Assembly (NCBI RefSeq): GCF_016862315.1
Contig: NZ_BOMS01000051.1
Span: 155,486 to 219,485, forward strand
DNA length: 64,000 nt
DNA from: Actinoplanes palleronii
GTDB lineage: Bacteria > Actinomycetota > Actinomycetes > Mycobacteriales > Micromonosporaceae
Direction: 5' to 3'
The notes under the pieces were generated by a model, which was not told the DNA's origin, ran no database searches, and was given only the letters and a program-made list of their open reading frames with translations. Positions 1 through 8,475 of this stretch are shown here, piece after piece. Position numbers and translations under genes: made by a program. Position 1 is the first letter of the stretch; the number at the start of each line of letters is the position of its first letter.

Positions 1-523
1 CGGCGAACGGCACACCGGCACCGGCACCGGCCGCGGCGGTGGCGACGCCGTAACCCTCCATGGCCTCGGCGACGGCCTGCGGGAAGCGGGCCGCCAGCCG
101 GGCGGCGGTCTCGGCGGTGCCGGTGACCGTGCTGAGCGTGAGAACGTCGCCGGTGACCGCGTGTGGCAGCGCGGCCTGCAGCGCCTTGAGCAGGGCCGGA
201 TCGGTCTCCAGGGTGCTGCTGCCGAAGCCGAGCTCCTCGATCGGGAGGAACCCGCCGGGTGACTCGGCGCCCAGGTCGGCGGCGATGGTGCGGGTGGCGA
301 GCACCGTGCCGCCGACGTCGGCGCGGCCGGGGAAACCGCCGGCGATGCCGACGCTGAGCACGGCGCGGTAGTCACTCCGGGCGAGCAGGCGGGCGGTTCC
401 GGCGGCGGCCGCGGCCGGGCCGACGCCTACGGCTTCGACCACTACCGCATCGGCCAGGACCGCGCGGAGGGCTTCGGCTTCGGCGTCGACCGCGGTGACG
501 ACCAAGATTGGGTACGGGGTCAC
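1..523 (-). CDS. mqnB: Futalosine hydrolase MqnB (3' end cut by window edge)
   Basis: This is the N-terminal part (about 174 residues) of a nucleoside hydrolase that cleaves futalosine to dehypoxanthinyl futalosine in the alternative menaquinone pathway; it is cytoplasmic. The GTG start at 523 overlaps the stop of the upstream MFS gene (GTGA), so the two are probably co-transcribed. The protein begins VTPYPILVVTAVDAEAEAL, has the glycine-rich loop VLSVGIAGGFPG, and near the left edge shows MEGYG, matching the MEG motif of the purine nucleoside phosphorylase/MTAN superfamily. The call over other nucleosidases of the fold rests on the overall pattern and on the actinobacterial setting; MTA/SAH nucleosidase is the main alternative. 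The C-terminus is outside the window. Confidence 0.8.
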   Translation of the reverse strand, partial: MTPYPILVVTAVDAEAEALRAVLADAVVVEAVGVGPAAAAAGTARLLARSDYRAVLSVGIAGGFPGRADVGGTVLATRTIAADLGAESPGGFLPIEELGFGSSTLETDPALLKALQAALPHAVTGDVLTLSTVTGTAETAARLAARFPQAVAEAMEGYGVATAAAGAGAGVPFA

Positions 524-2352
524 GAGTCCTCGCCGGTGTGTGCGCTCTGGTCAGCCGACGAGGGCCGGTAGACGTGGAAACCCGGCGGAGCGGGCGGGGT
601 CGCCTTCTCCACGGGGGACTCGGTCTTCGCCACCGGGGCCGGGGCCGGCTCGGTCTTCTCCGCGGCGGGCTGCTCGGCGGTGGTGGGCTTGGGCTTGCGC
701 CGGCCCGGCCACCAGCCACGGCTCGTGCGGGGCTTCTCCACCAGCGTCGTGTCGGCCTTGCCGGGGCGGGACTCCCGGGGCACTGGGTCGAAGTCGCGGG
801 TGCCCGGCGGCGGGGCGTCGGCGGGACGGCGTGGGGTCGGCGGCTGGTGCCCGGCCCGGTGCGGCACCGTCGGGGCCTCCGGCCAGGGGTCGGTCGGCGC
901 CGGGACGGCCAGGTCGGTGGTCATCGTCGTACCGGAAACGGCGCGGTCGGAAGCATCAGCGGCCTTGACGTCGCCCTCGATGTCTCCCGTGCCTTCCGGC
1001 CGGCCCGCGAGGCGCTCGTTGTGCAGGCGGGCGGCCATCCAGGCGGCCCGCGCGGCGGCCAGCACCGCGAGGACCGCGGCCAGGGCCACACCGAGGCGGC
1101 CGGTCAGCGGGATCAGGCCGATGCCGCCGCCGGTCACCCAGGCCAGCATCAGGACCGTCTCGGAGTGGGCGAACGCGGTGGCGCGCAGCCGCTCCGGGAC
1201 GCGTTCCTGGATGCTGGCGTCGACGGCCAGCTTCGCGATGCCGCTGAACGTGGCGGTGAGCAGCGCCAGCAGGGTGATCGTGGCCAGGTTGTAGAAGACC
1301 GTGGCCAGGATCGCCATCGCGGCGGTCACGATCAGGCCGCTGGACTGCAGCGCGAGCGGGCGGCGGATGCGCAGACCGGTGCCGGCCGCGGTGGACAGGA
1401 ACGTGCCCAGGGCCAGCGCGCCGCCGACCAGGCCGACCGCGGCGCCCTTGGTGAGCTCATAACCGAGCACCGTGGTGCTCAGGTCACCGGCCATGATCGC
1501 GAAGGTCAGGTAGAGCAGCAGGAAACCGTAGAGCAGGCGCAGGCCGGCGCTGCCGATCAGGGTGGCCAGCACCAGCCGGCCGGAGAGCGGACGGTCCGAG
1601 CCGCGGCCCAGGCCGAGCACGGTGCGCCAGGCGCGCGGCATGGTCTCGGGCGGGTCGGAGTCGGCGCGGGGCGGCAGACGCAGCGCCACCACCATGCCGA
1701 CCAGGAAGATCAGCGTGGCCACCCGCAGCGGCCACTGTGGCCCGAACGTGAAGGCCAGCAGGCCGATCGGGGCGACCAAGGCGCCGGCGAACGTGCCGTA
1801 GACGCTGGCCCGGGCGCCCACCTGGGACAGGCCGACCCCGTCCGGGAGCAGGCGGGGAACGGCGGCGGAACGGGCCACGCCGTAGGCCCGGGACAGGGCG
1901 AGGATGCCGAAGGCGGCCGGATAGAGCGCCCAGGTGTGCAGGTTGTCGGAGAGCACGTAGGCCAGGAACGCCCGGCCCAGCATGGTCACGGCCAGCGCAT
2001 AGCGCCGGCCGTGCCGGAAGTGGTCGAGCAGCGGGCCGATCACCGGGGCCAGCAGCGCGAACGGGATCATGGTGATCAGCAGGTAGAGGCCCACCTTGCT
2101 GCGCGCCTCGCCGAGCGGGACGCTGAAGATGGTGCCGGCCAGGCCGATCGCGATGAGCGCGTCGCCGGCACAGGACACCGCGTGCAGGTCGAAGAGTCGG
2201 ATCATGCCGATCTCGTTGGCGGCGCCGCGGGCCCGGGCGGTGCCGACCCGGCGGGTCGCCCACGCTCCGGCGCCGAGGGATCCACGCACCACCAGGCGCA
2301 CGGCTTTGACGCCGGTGCCGACGGTGCGTCCGATTGTGGGAAGCAGCGGCAT
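520..2352 (-). CDS. MFS transporter with long proline-rich cytoplasmic tail
   Basis: Predicted 610-residue membrane protein of the major facilitator superfamily; the substrate is not evident. About twelve hydrophobic segments lie roughly between residues 55 and 430. They are followed by a tail of about 180 residues rich in Pro, Ala and charged residues, which is unusual for the family and probably cytoplasmic. The ATG at 2352 is preferred because AGG lies about 9 nt upstream; ATG 2361 is an alternative. Longer readings would run into the divergently transcribed DUF3027 gene. Its stop overlaps the start of mqnB. Start uncertain, family call firm. Confidence 0.8.
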   Translation of the reverse strand: MPLLPTIGRTVGTGVKAVRLVVRGSLGAGAWATRRVGTARARGAANEIGMIRLFDLHAVSCAGDALIAIGLAGTIFSVPLGEARSKVGLYLLITMIPFALLAPVIGPLLDHFRHGRRYALAVTMLGRAFLAYVLSDNLHTWALYPAAFGILALSRAYGVARSAAVPRLLPDGVGLSQVGARASVYGTFAGALVAPIGLLAFTFGPQWPLRVATLIFLVGMVVALRLPPRADSDPPETMPRAWRTVLGLGRGSDRPLSGRLVLATLIGSAGLRLLYGFLLLYLTFAIMAGDLSTTVLGYELTKGAAVGLVGGALALGTFLSTAAGTGLRIRRPLALQSSGLIVTAAMAILATVFYNLATITLLALLTATFSGIAKLAVDASIQERVPERLRATAFAHSETVLMLAWVTGGGIGLIPLTGRLGVALAAVLAVLAAARAAWMAARLHNERLAGRPEGTGDIEGDVKAADASDRAVSGTTMTTDLAVPAPTDPWPEAPTVPHRAGHQPPTPRRPADAPPPGTRDFDPVPRESRPGKADTTLVEKPRTSRGWWPGRRKPKPTTAEQPAAEKTEPAPAPVAKTESPVEKATPPAPPGFHVYRPSSADQSAHTGEDS

Positions 2353-2455
2353 GGGAACCATCCTGACTGATCCGGTCGACTCGCGTCCCCCTCTGTGCAC
2401 AGGTATCTGGGGAGTCGTTGCGGTGGCACCGGGTGGCATAGGCAACAATGGGTGG

Positions 2456-3277
2456 GTGACCTCCAGGACCGCTGTGCGCGCCGCCCGACTCGACCAGGTC
2501 TGTGCCGATGCCGTCGGGGTGGCCCGGGGTGCGATCACCGATGTGGACCCCACTGATGTCGGCGATCACTTGGAAGCGGTGGCCGAGGGCGACCGCCTGG
2601 TGACGCACTTCTTCGAGTCGCACCTGGCCGGCTATCGAGGCTGGCGCTGGGCGGTCACCGTGACCCGGGTGCCGCGCAGCCGGCACGTCACCATCTGCGA
2701 GACCGTGCTGCTGCCCGGCCCCGACGCGCTGCTCGCCCCCGGCTGGGTGCCGTGGAACGAGCGCGTGCAGCCGGGTGACCTCGGCGTCGGTGACCTGATG
2801 CCGACCGCGCCGGACGACGACCGGCTCGCCCCGGGCTACGTGCTCAGCGACGACGCCGCGGTCGAGGCGGGCTCCTGGGAGCTGGGCCTGGGCCGGTCCC
2901 GGGTGATGTCGAAGGAGGGCCGGATGGAAACGGCCCAGCGGTGGTATGACGGCGACTCCGGCCCGGAAGCGCCGATCTCGACCGCCGCCCCGCGCAACGC
3001 CCGCTGCGGCACCTGCGGTTTCTACCTGCCGCTGGCCGGTTCGCTGCAGCAGGTCTTCGGCGTCTGCGGCAACCTGTACGCGCCGGACGACGGCCGCGCG
3101 GTGAGCGCCGACCACGGCTGCGGAGCGCACTCCGAGGCGCTGCTGGCCACCGCCGAGCACCCGGTCGACGAGCTGCCGACGGTCTACGACGACAGCGAGG
3201 TCGAGACGGTCGCGGTCAGCCGCGGCCACGGCTCGGTCGAGTCAGGCGAGCCCGCCGAGGACTACGGCCACAGCTAG
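2456..3277 (+). CDS. DUF3027 family protein
   Basis: A 273-residue cytoplasmic protein of unknown function, belonging to a family confined to actinobacteria. It starts at GTG 2456 and is divergent from the MFS gene, with about 100 nt between. The middle contains WRWAVTVTRVPRSRHVTICE and GWVPWNERVQPGDLGVGD, both typical of the family. A cysteine/histidine-rich segment (RCGTCGFYLP, then VCGN and HGCGAH, residues about 185-230) looks like a zinc-binding ribbon. The tail is acidic. Its TAG stop overlaps, on the other strand, the stop codon of the convergent DUF2530 gene. The function cannot be given from sequence. Confidence 0.82.
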   Translation: MTSRTAVRAARLDQVCADAVGVARGAITDVDPTDVGDHLEAVAEGDRLVTHFFESHLAGYRGWRWAVTVTRVPRSRHVTICETVLLPGPDALLAPGWVPWNERVQPGDLGVGDLMPTAPDDDRLAPGYVLSDDAAVEAGSWELGLGRSRVMSKEGRMETAQRWYDGDSGPEAPISTAAPRNARCGTCGFYLPLAGSLQQVFGVCGNLYAPDDGRAVSADHGCGAHSEALLATAEHPVDELPTVYDDSEVETVAVSRGHGSVESGEPAEDYGHS

Positions 3278-3585
3278 GAGCTCTCCTCGACACGGAACGC
3301 CGGGTGCGACAGCGCCCGGCGCCGTTTCCGGTGCCGGTCGTGGACGATCATCGTGCTCAGGCCGGGTGCGCCCAGGACGAGCCCGGTCAGGCTGGTGTGC
3401 AGCCACGCCGTCGGCGCGTCGGCCAGCCAGCAGACGAGCGAGGCGATGGCGAACGCCACGATGCCGGCGATGGCGAACGGAACCATCGGCGGGTCGAGCG
3501 GCTCGGGGCGCGGCTTGGTGCCGGTCACGACGCTCAGACCGGCCAGCGGATCGTCAGCCCGGGTCGCGGGAGACAGGTCACTCAC
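3274..3585 (-). CDS. DUF2530 small membrane protein
   Basis: A 103-residue protein starting at GTG 3585. Two hydrophobic stretches (about residues 35-55 and 62-82) predict a small two-pass membrane protein; the C-terminus is basic (RHRKRRR). The pattern fits DUF2530, a short actinobacterial membrane family with no assigned function. It converges on the DUF3027 gene and the two stop codons overlap within the palindrome CTAG at 3274-3277, leaving no space for a separate terminator. Confidence 0.75.
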   Translation of the reverse strand: MSDLSPATRADDPLAGLSVVTGTKPRPEPLDPPMVPFAIAGIVAFAIASLVCWLADAPTAWLHTSLTGLVLGAPGLSTMIVHDRHRKRRRALSHPAFRVEESS

Positions 3586-3719
3586 TCCGACAGGGTACGA
3601 CCATTACGGAACGTCTCGGCGCGGGACGTGAGAGTTGTAACACCACTCCGCTTTTGCCGAGGTCAACTCGGGTCTGGCAGCATGCGCGGGTCCTCAGTGT
3701 GCCACCCGAAAGGGCAAGC

Positions 3720-5144
3720 ATGTCCCCGACGAACGGTTTCGACCGCTTCTTCCAGATTACCGAGCGCGGCTCAACGCTGAGCCGCGAGATCCGTGGCGGC
3801 TTCGTCACGTTCTTCACGATGGCCTACATCGTGGTGCTCAACCCTCTGATCCTGGCCGGGGGTGCCGACCAGAAGGGCGCCCACCTGCCGCTGGCCGCCC
3901 TCGCGGCGGGTACCGCGCTGGTCGCCGGCGTGATGACCATCCTGATGGGCGTGGTGGCGCGGTTCCCGCTCGCGCTGGCCGCCGGGCTGGGGGTGAACGC
4001 GCTCGTCGCGTACGAGATCGCACCCCAGATGACCTGGGCCGACGCCATGGGCCTGGTGGTGATCGAGGGTGTACTGATCGGCATCCTGGTGCTGACCGGC
4101 CTGCGCACCGCGGTCTTCCGGGCGGTGCCGACCCAGCTCAAGACCGCGATCGGGGTGGGCATCGGCCTGTTCCTGATGATCATCGGGCTGGTCGACTCGG
4201 GCTTCGTGCACCGGGTGCCGGACGCCTCCAACACCACCGTCCCGGTCGAGCTGGGCCTCGGCGGCAAGCTGCTCACCTGGCCCACCCTGGTCTTCGCGAT
4301 CGGCCTGCTCTTCACGCTGGTGCTCTTCGTCCGCAAGATCAAGGGCGCGATCCTGATCGGCATCCTGGGCACCACGGTGCTGGCCATCGTGGTGGAGGCG
4401 ATCACCGGCGTCGGTTCGGTCGTCACCAACCCGCACGGCTGGTCGCTGAACGTCCCGCGGATGCCGGAGAAGGTCGTCGACACCCCGGACCTCTCGCTGC
4501 TCGGCCACTTCAACGTGCTCGGCTCCTGGCAGCACGCCGGCTGGCTGGTCGCGCTGATGTTCGTCTTCACGCTGCTGGTGGCGGACTTCTTCGACACCAT
4601 GGGCACGATGGTCGCGGTGGGTCAGGAGGGTGAGCTGCTCGACGATGAGGGCATGCCGCCGAGGACCCGGGAGATCCTGCTCGTCGACTCGATCGCGGCG
4701 GCGGCCGGTGGCGCGGCAAGCGTCTCCAGCAACACCTCGTTCGTGGAGAGCGCCTCGGGGGTCGGTGAGGGTGCCCGGACCGGAGTGGCGAACCTGGTCA
4801 CCGGCGGGCTGTTCCTGCTGGCCATGTTCTTCGCGCCGCTGGTGCAGGTGGTGCCGTTCGAGGCCGCGTCGACCGCGCTGGTGGTGGTCGGCTTCCTGAT
4901 GATGACGGCGGTCCGGCAGATCGACTGGTCGGACTGGACCCTCGCGGTGCCGGCCTTCCTGACGATCACGTTGATGCCGTTCACGTACTCGATCTCCAAC
5001 GGGATCGGGGCCGGGATCATCTCGTACGTCGTGCTGAAGGCGAGCACCGGCAAGGCCCGGGAGATCCACCCCATTCTGTACGGCGTGGCCGCCCTGTTCG
5101 TCCTGTACTTCGCCCGCGGTCCGTTGGAGACTTGGGTGCTCTGA
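3720..5144 (+). CDS. NCS2 family purine permease (AzgA-like)
   Basis: A 474-residue inner-membrane nucleobase permease with about 12-14 transmembrane segments, likely taking up hypoxanthine, guanine or adenine with protons. It shows the AzgA-type start (FFQITERGSTLSREIRGG, FFTMAYIVVLNP), the motif VADFFDTMGTM in the middle, and the later SSNTSFVESASGVGEGARTG segment of this subfamily. ATG 3720 is preceded by AAAGGG with 6 nt spacing, so longer upstream readings are not needed. It stands alone between DUF2530 and marR, with a hairpin just downstream. Substrate specificity within purines is inferred from the family only. Confidence 0.88.
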   Translation: MSPTNGFDRFFQITERGSTLSREIRGGFVTFFTMAYIVVLNPLILAGGADQKGAHLPLAALAAGTALVAGVMTILMGVVARFPLALAAGLGVNALVAYEIAPQMTWADAMGLVVIEGVLIGILVLTGLRTAVFRAVPTQLKTAIGVGIGLFLMIIGLVDSGFVHRVPDASNTTVPVELGLGGKLLTWPTLVFAIGLLFTLVLFVRKIKGAILIGILGTTVLAIVVEAITGVGSVVTNPHGWSLNVPRMPEKVVDTPDLSLLGHFNVLGSWQHAGWLVALMFVFTLLVADFFDTMGTMVAVGQEGELLDDEGMPPRTREILLVDSIAAAAGGAASVSSNTSFVESASGVGEGARTGVANLVTGGLFLLAMFFAPLVQVVPFEAASTALVVVGFLMMTAVRQIDWSDWTLAVPAFLTITLMPFTYSISNGIGAGIISYVVLKASTGKAREIHPILYGVAALFVLYFARGPLETWVL

Positions 5145-5155
5145 GGTTTTCTGTC

Positions 5156-5187
5156 GTCACCGGGCGCGCGCCTGCGGGCCCGGTGAC
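5156..5187 (+). terminator. Hairpin after the purine permease gene
   Basis: GTCACCGGGC (5156-5165) and GCCCGGTGAC (5178-5187) form a perfect 10-bp stem with a 12-nt GC-rich loop, starting 12 nt after the permease stop. No T-run follows, so termination efficiency is unclear, but the position suits the end of that transcript. Confidence 0.55.
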
Positions 5188-5214
5188 GGCTGTCATAGGT
5201 GTCTACACATGTCG

Positions 5215-5240
5215 TTAGCCATGCTCATTAGCTAGGCTAA
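5215..5240 (+). promoter_or_regulatory. Probable MarR operator
   Basis: TTAGC-TAG-GCTAA (5228-5240) is a perfect 5-bp inverted repeat. A third half-site, TTAGCC, lies at 5215-5220, exactly 13 bp before the other TTAGC, and also pairs with GGCTAA at 5235-5240. The cluster sits 20 bp before the preferred start of the MarR gene, as expected for autoregulation. Confidence 0.6.
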
Positions 5241-5260
5241 GTATCGTGACGGAGCGGGTG

Positions 5261-5692
5261 ATGACGACGGAGCGCACGGCAGACCTGCTGGCCAAAACGC
5301 TGCGGGATGCGATCATCCGGTTCAGCCGGCGAGTCCGGCAGGCCCGCCCGGTCGGTGACCTGACGTTCAGTCAGCTTTCCGCGCTGACCAGCCTTCAGCT
5401 GGCCGGTGCGCTGACTCCGCGTGAGCTCGCCGACATGGAACGGGTGCAGCCCCCGACGATGACCAAGATCGTCGGGAAGCTGGAGGAGCGCGGGCTCGTG
5501 GCACGGACACCGCATCCCACCGACGGGCGCCAGGTCATCCTGGCCGCCACCGACGAGGGCCGGGCGGTCTACGCGTTGCACGAGCGGGCCCGCAACGAGT
5601 GGCTGGCCGTGGAACTGGACCGGCTCACCCCCGAGGAACGGGAGACCCTGGCGCGCGCCGCGGAGATCATGCAGCGCGTCGCCCGCGGCTGA
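5261..5692 (+). CDS. MarR family transcriptional regulator
   Basis: A 143-residue winged-helix repressor of the MarR family, probably a DNA-binding dimer that responds to a small ligand. The helix-turn-helix region reads LTPRELADMERVQPPTMTKI and the wing LVARTPHPTDGRQVILAAT. ATG 5261 is preferred because GGAG (5251-5254) lies 6 nt upstream; GTG 5246 would add five residues. An inverted repeat just upstream is a candidate operator. The MFS exporter gene begins about 70 nt downstream on the same strand, which suggests that it is the regulated target. Confidence 0.88.
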   Translation: MTTERTADLLAKTLRDAIIRFSRRVRQARPVGDLTFSQLSALTSLQLAGALTPRELADMERVQPPTMTKIVGKLEERGLVARTPHPTDGRQVILAATDEGRAVYALHERARNEWLAVELDRLTPEERETLARAAEIMQRVARG

Positions 5693-5761
5693 TCTTCGCC
5701 GGTCGTTCCGCTTCGTCACACGACGATGACGCGTACGACCGAGGCGAGGGGGCACAACCGC

Positions 5762-7222
5762 ATGCGGGCAGTGCTGCACACGACATTCCGATCCCTGCAA
5801 GTCCGGAACTATCGCCTCTTCGCCGGTGGCCAGCTGATCAAGCTGATCGGCGTCTGGATGATGTTCACGGCCCAGGACTGGCTGGTCCTGGAGCTCTCGA
5901 ACAACTCGCCGGCCGCACTCGGCCTGGTCACCGCCCTGCAGTTCGTCCCGGTGATGCTGCTGACCCTCTACAGCGGGCGGCTGGCCGACCGGTACGACAA
6001 GCGCAAGCTCCTGATCGTCGCGAACACCGTCTTCGCCGTCACCGCGGTCGCCTTCGCGATCATCGTGTCCGCCGGCATTGTCCAGCTCTGGCACGTCTAC
6101 CTGTTCGCGGTGCTCCTCGGCATCGCCAACTCGGTGGAGACCCCGGTCCGGCAGGCGTTCGTCTCCGAGCTGGTCGAGCTCCCGCTGCTGCCGAACGCGC
6201 TGGCCCTCTCCGCGGCCACCTTCAACACGGCCCGGATCGGTGGCCCGGCGCTGGCCGGTGTGCTGCTGTCCCTGCTGTCCACCCGGGGCGTGTTCCTGAT
6301 CGCCACCGCACTGGCCATCGCGCCGGTCTTCACCTACCTGCGGATGAACACCACCGAGCTGTACGGGCTGGAGCGCGCCTCTCGCGGTGACGCCCGGGTG
6401 CTGGACGGCCTGAAATACGTCGGCAAGCGCACCGACCTGCTGCTCCCGATCGCCCTGATGGCCGTGGTCGGCATGATCGGCTTCAACTTCCCGGTCACCC
6501 TGGCCGCCCTCGCAAAGATCAACTTTCACGCCGGGGCGTCGTCGTTCGGCCTGCTCACCACGGCTCTCGCGGTCGGCGCGCTCGGCGGTGCCCTGGCCGG
6601 CAGCGCGCGGCGGGCCCGGCCCGGTGCGTACCGGGTGATCGGCGCCGCGCTGCTCTTCGGAGTGTTCGAGTTCGCGGTCGGCTTCGCGCCGAACTTCGTG
6701 GTCGCCATGGTGCTGCTCGTGCCGACCGGGTTCTTCTCGATCTACCTGGCCCAGGCGGCGAACCACCGGGTGCAGATGGGCGTGGCCGCGGAGTACCGCG
6801 GCCGGGTGATGTCGCTCTACGTTCTGGTGTTCCTCGGTTCCACGCCGATCGGCGCCACGCTGGCCGGGTGGTGGGGTGAGCAGTACGGGGTGCCGTCGAG
6901 CATCTGGATGGGCGGGCTGATCTCGTTCCTGGCGTCGGTGGTCGCTCTGGTCTGGCAGTTGCGGGCCAGCGGGGATCGGCTGGCGTTCGACCTCCACCCG
7001 CGGCCTCGGGTGCATCTGGTGGAGGCGGCGGCCTCTTCTGGACCGGCCTCTTCTGGACCGGAGGCTTCTGAGCCGGCCTCTTCTGGACCGGAGGCTTCTG
7101 AGCCGGCCGCTTCTGGATCGGCCGCTTCTGGATCGGCCGCTTCTGGATCGTCCGCTTCTGAGCCCGCCGTGGTCCGGATTCACGTGAAACCGCTTCCTGG
7201 CAAGCCGGTCGCCCGGGTCTGA
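5762..7222 (+). CDS. MFS exporter with C-terminal 5-residue repeats
   Basis: A 486-residue MFS efflux protein of the EntS-like type. It begins RAVLHTTFRSLQVRNYRLF and carries the loop motif GRLADRYDKRK between TM2 and TM3; about 12 TM segments span residues 20-410. After the last TM the tail contains nine tandem pentapeptides (ASSGP, EASEP, AASGS types) encoded by exact 15-bp units at 7031-7170, then VVRIHVKPLPGKPVARV. ATG 5762 is preceded by GGCGAGGGGG; ATG 5726 is possible but has no ribosome-binding site. The gene follows marR and is probably under its control. The substrate is unknown. Confidence 0.85.
   Translation: MRAVLHTTFRSLQVRNYRLFAGGQLIKLIGVWMMFTAQDWLVLELSNNSPAALGLVTALQFVPVMLLTLYSGRLADRYDKRKLLIVANTVFAVTAVAFAIIVSAGIVQLWHVYLFAVLLGIANSVETPVRQAFVSELVELPLLPNALALSAATFNTARIGGPALAGVLLSLLSTRGVFLIATALAIAPVFTYLRMNTTELYGLERASRGDARVLDGLKYVGKRTDLLLPIALMAVVGMIGFNFPVTLAALAKINFHAGASSFGLLTTALAVGALGGALAGSARRARPGAYRVIGAALLFGVFEFAVGFAPNFVVAMVLLVPTGFFSIYLAQAANHRVQMGVAAEYRGRVMSLYVLVFLGSTPIGATLAGWWGEQYGVPSSIWMGGLISFLASVVALVWQLRASGDRLAFDLHPRPRVHLVEAAASSGPASSGPEASEPASSGPEASEPAASGSAASGSAASGSSASEPAVVRIHVKPLPGKPVARV
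7031..7170 (+). repeat. Nine-unit 15-bp coding minisatellite
   Basis: The pentamer TTCTG recurs at exactly 15-nt intervals (7036, 7051, 7066, 7081, 7096, 7111, 7126, 7141, 7156). The units are of two or three types and encode ASSGP, EASEP and AASGS pentapeptides in the tail of the MFS exporter. Because the unit length is a multiple of three, copy number can change without a frameshift. Confidence 0.9.
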
Positions 7223-7384
7223 GGGTGTCACCCGTTCGTGGTCGACCTTGGTGGGTGATTTGTCGGATATATTGACCGGACAGGGTGCCCGATGTCGGTA
7301 AGGAACCTGGCATTTAGGTAGTTGGCAGATCCAGTCCGCCGAACGGGTGTTCCGACTCGGCCGATCCGGGTTTAGCGTCGAATC

Positions 7385-7936
7385 GTGGCGATGGCGCAAC
7401 TGGTCGTGATTTCGGCGGCGTGGGTAACGCTGCTCGGCCTGTCGTGTGCCCGCATCGTGCGGCGGCGCTCCACTCCACCCCGGCCCGCGACCCCATTGCC
7501 CTCGGGCCGCCGCCCCCGGCGCCACGCCGGGTTCCGCCGGGTGCCCGCGCCGGGCCGTCAGCCCCGCAAGGGCTCGGCCCCGGCGCCTTGGGCCCGCCGT
7601 CCCAGCCCGCAGAACCGGGATCTTCGCCGGTTCGACCGCGACATGCAGGGGGTTGACGTGACCGTCCGGATGGACGAGCTGCCACCGGTTCCCATCGAAC
7701 AGCTCGCTTACGACCTGCGCCGCCTCGATCACCAACGCCGCAACGGCCCGATGCGCTACTCGGAAAAGTGCCTGGCCGCGGTGATGCGCGCCTACGACAT
7801 CCGGCTGCAGCTGGCCTGCCGCTGCCTCGGCGTGCCCGAACACCTCCAGCCCCTGACCGGCGTCGACCGCGAAATCGAACGCCTCCGGGTCGAGGATCGC
7901 CTGGAAGCTGCGGGTCTTGCCCTCCGCGGCCTTTAA
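7385..7936 (+). CDS. Conserved actinobacterial hypothetical, N-terminal membrane anchor
   Basis: A 183-residue protein of unknown function. Residues 3-22 form a single hydrophobic segment, followed by about 55 Arg/Pro-rich residues and a helical C-terminal domain containing YDLRRLDHQRR, CLAAVMRAYDIRLQLACRCL and a tail ending in ERLRVEDRLEAAGLALRGL. The C-terminal pattern recalls short helical proteins widely conserved in Micromonosporaceae and related genera, from memory rather than a search. GTG 7385 or ATG 7391 may be the start; no strong Shine-Dalgarno site is seen. It stands alone. Confidence 0.65.
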   Translation: MAMAQLVVISAAWVTLLGLSCARIVRRRSTPPRPATPLPSGRRPRRHAGFRRVPAPGRQPRKGSAPAPWARRPSPQNRDLRRFDRDMQGVDVTVRMDELPPVPIEQLAYDLRRLDHQRRNGPMRYSEKCLAAVMRAYDIRLQLACRCLGVPEHLQPLTGVDREIERLRVEDRLEAAGLALRGL

Positions 7937-8475
7937 CTCCATTTTGTACGAATAGCGAGTCCCGTCCGCAGGCTACTAGCCACGTCCCGTGACAGTCTCG
8001 CGCGCGGCCGCGCGCCCTCAGGCCCCGGCCGCGCCTCCCGCGCCACCCCGCTCACCACGCGACACCCGCACCCCCCTCAGACCACTGCGCGCCTCCCTGT
8101 CATCGGCTGGCTCTCAGGGGTGCCTCCGCACCCCCGAGACACCCCTGAAGACCAGCCAGGCCCGCGCCAGTCCGGGCCGCGGGCACGTCGCCGGGCGTCG
8201 GCTGGTTGTCGGGGGTGTCTCGGCGTTTTTGAGGCACCTCTGGGGACCAGCCGGGGCCGCGGTAGTCCGGGCCGTGGGCACGTCACCGGCGTCGGCTGGT
8301 GGTGGCGGCTGTTTTCGGGCCTCCGAGGCAGCCGCTACCGCCGGCTGGTGGTGAGGGGTGTCTCAGGGGTGCGGAGGCACCCCTGAGAGCCAGCCGGTGG
8401 GCGGGAGGCGCGTGGCGGTCTGGGGTGCGGCGGCTGTCGCGTGGGTGCGTGGGTGGGGACTGTGTGGCGGCGGGG
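7937..8475. other. Intergenic region carrying palindromic repeat array
   Basis: About 540 bp without a credible gene between the hypothetical gene and thpR, which converge here. It is dominated by 53-bp palindromic elements (annotated separately) and reiterated spacers; open frames inside it lack family features. The rest is low-complexity GC-rich sequence with no other recognisable feature. Confidence 0.7.
8105..8395. repeat. Array of three 53-bp palindromic elements
   Basis: Three units of exactly 53 bp (8105-8157, 8200-8252, 8343-8395) each begin GGCTGG and end CCAGCC, with GGGGTG about 13 nt in and CACC with a CT-rich stretch on the other side, so each can fold into a hairpin. A degenerate fourth unit begins at 8294. 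The roughly 42-bp spacers before units two and four also repeat one another (AGTCCGGGCCG, GGGCACGTC, GCGTC). The same 53-bp element recurs at 35561-35613, 58761-58813 and 58824-58876. Confidence 0.85.

Noticed and set aside
3586..3719. Purine riboswitch upstream of the permease
   Set aside because: The 134-bp leader lacks the conserved core blocks of purine riboswitches; only a good ribosome-binding site is visible.
3771..5069. Long minus-strand frame of 432 codons
   Set aside because: Antisense of the NCS2 permease; its His/Asp/Arg/Gln-rich composition is typical of shadow frames in high-GC DNA.
5237..7942. A 901-codon open frame on the minus strand with RSGRSRSGR and QKRP-like repeats in alternative frames
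   Set aside because: It lies opposite the marR, MFS and hypothetical genes; the repeats are the antisense of the MFS minisatellite, and composition is Arg/His/Gln-rich shadow sequence without a domain.
8105..8395. Possible CRISPR array
   Set aside because: Units are long palindromes with variable centres, the spacers repeat one another, and no cas genes are present.
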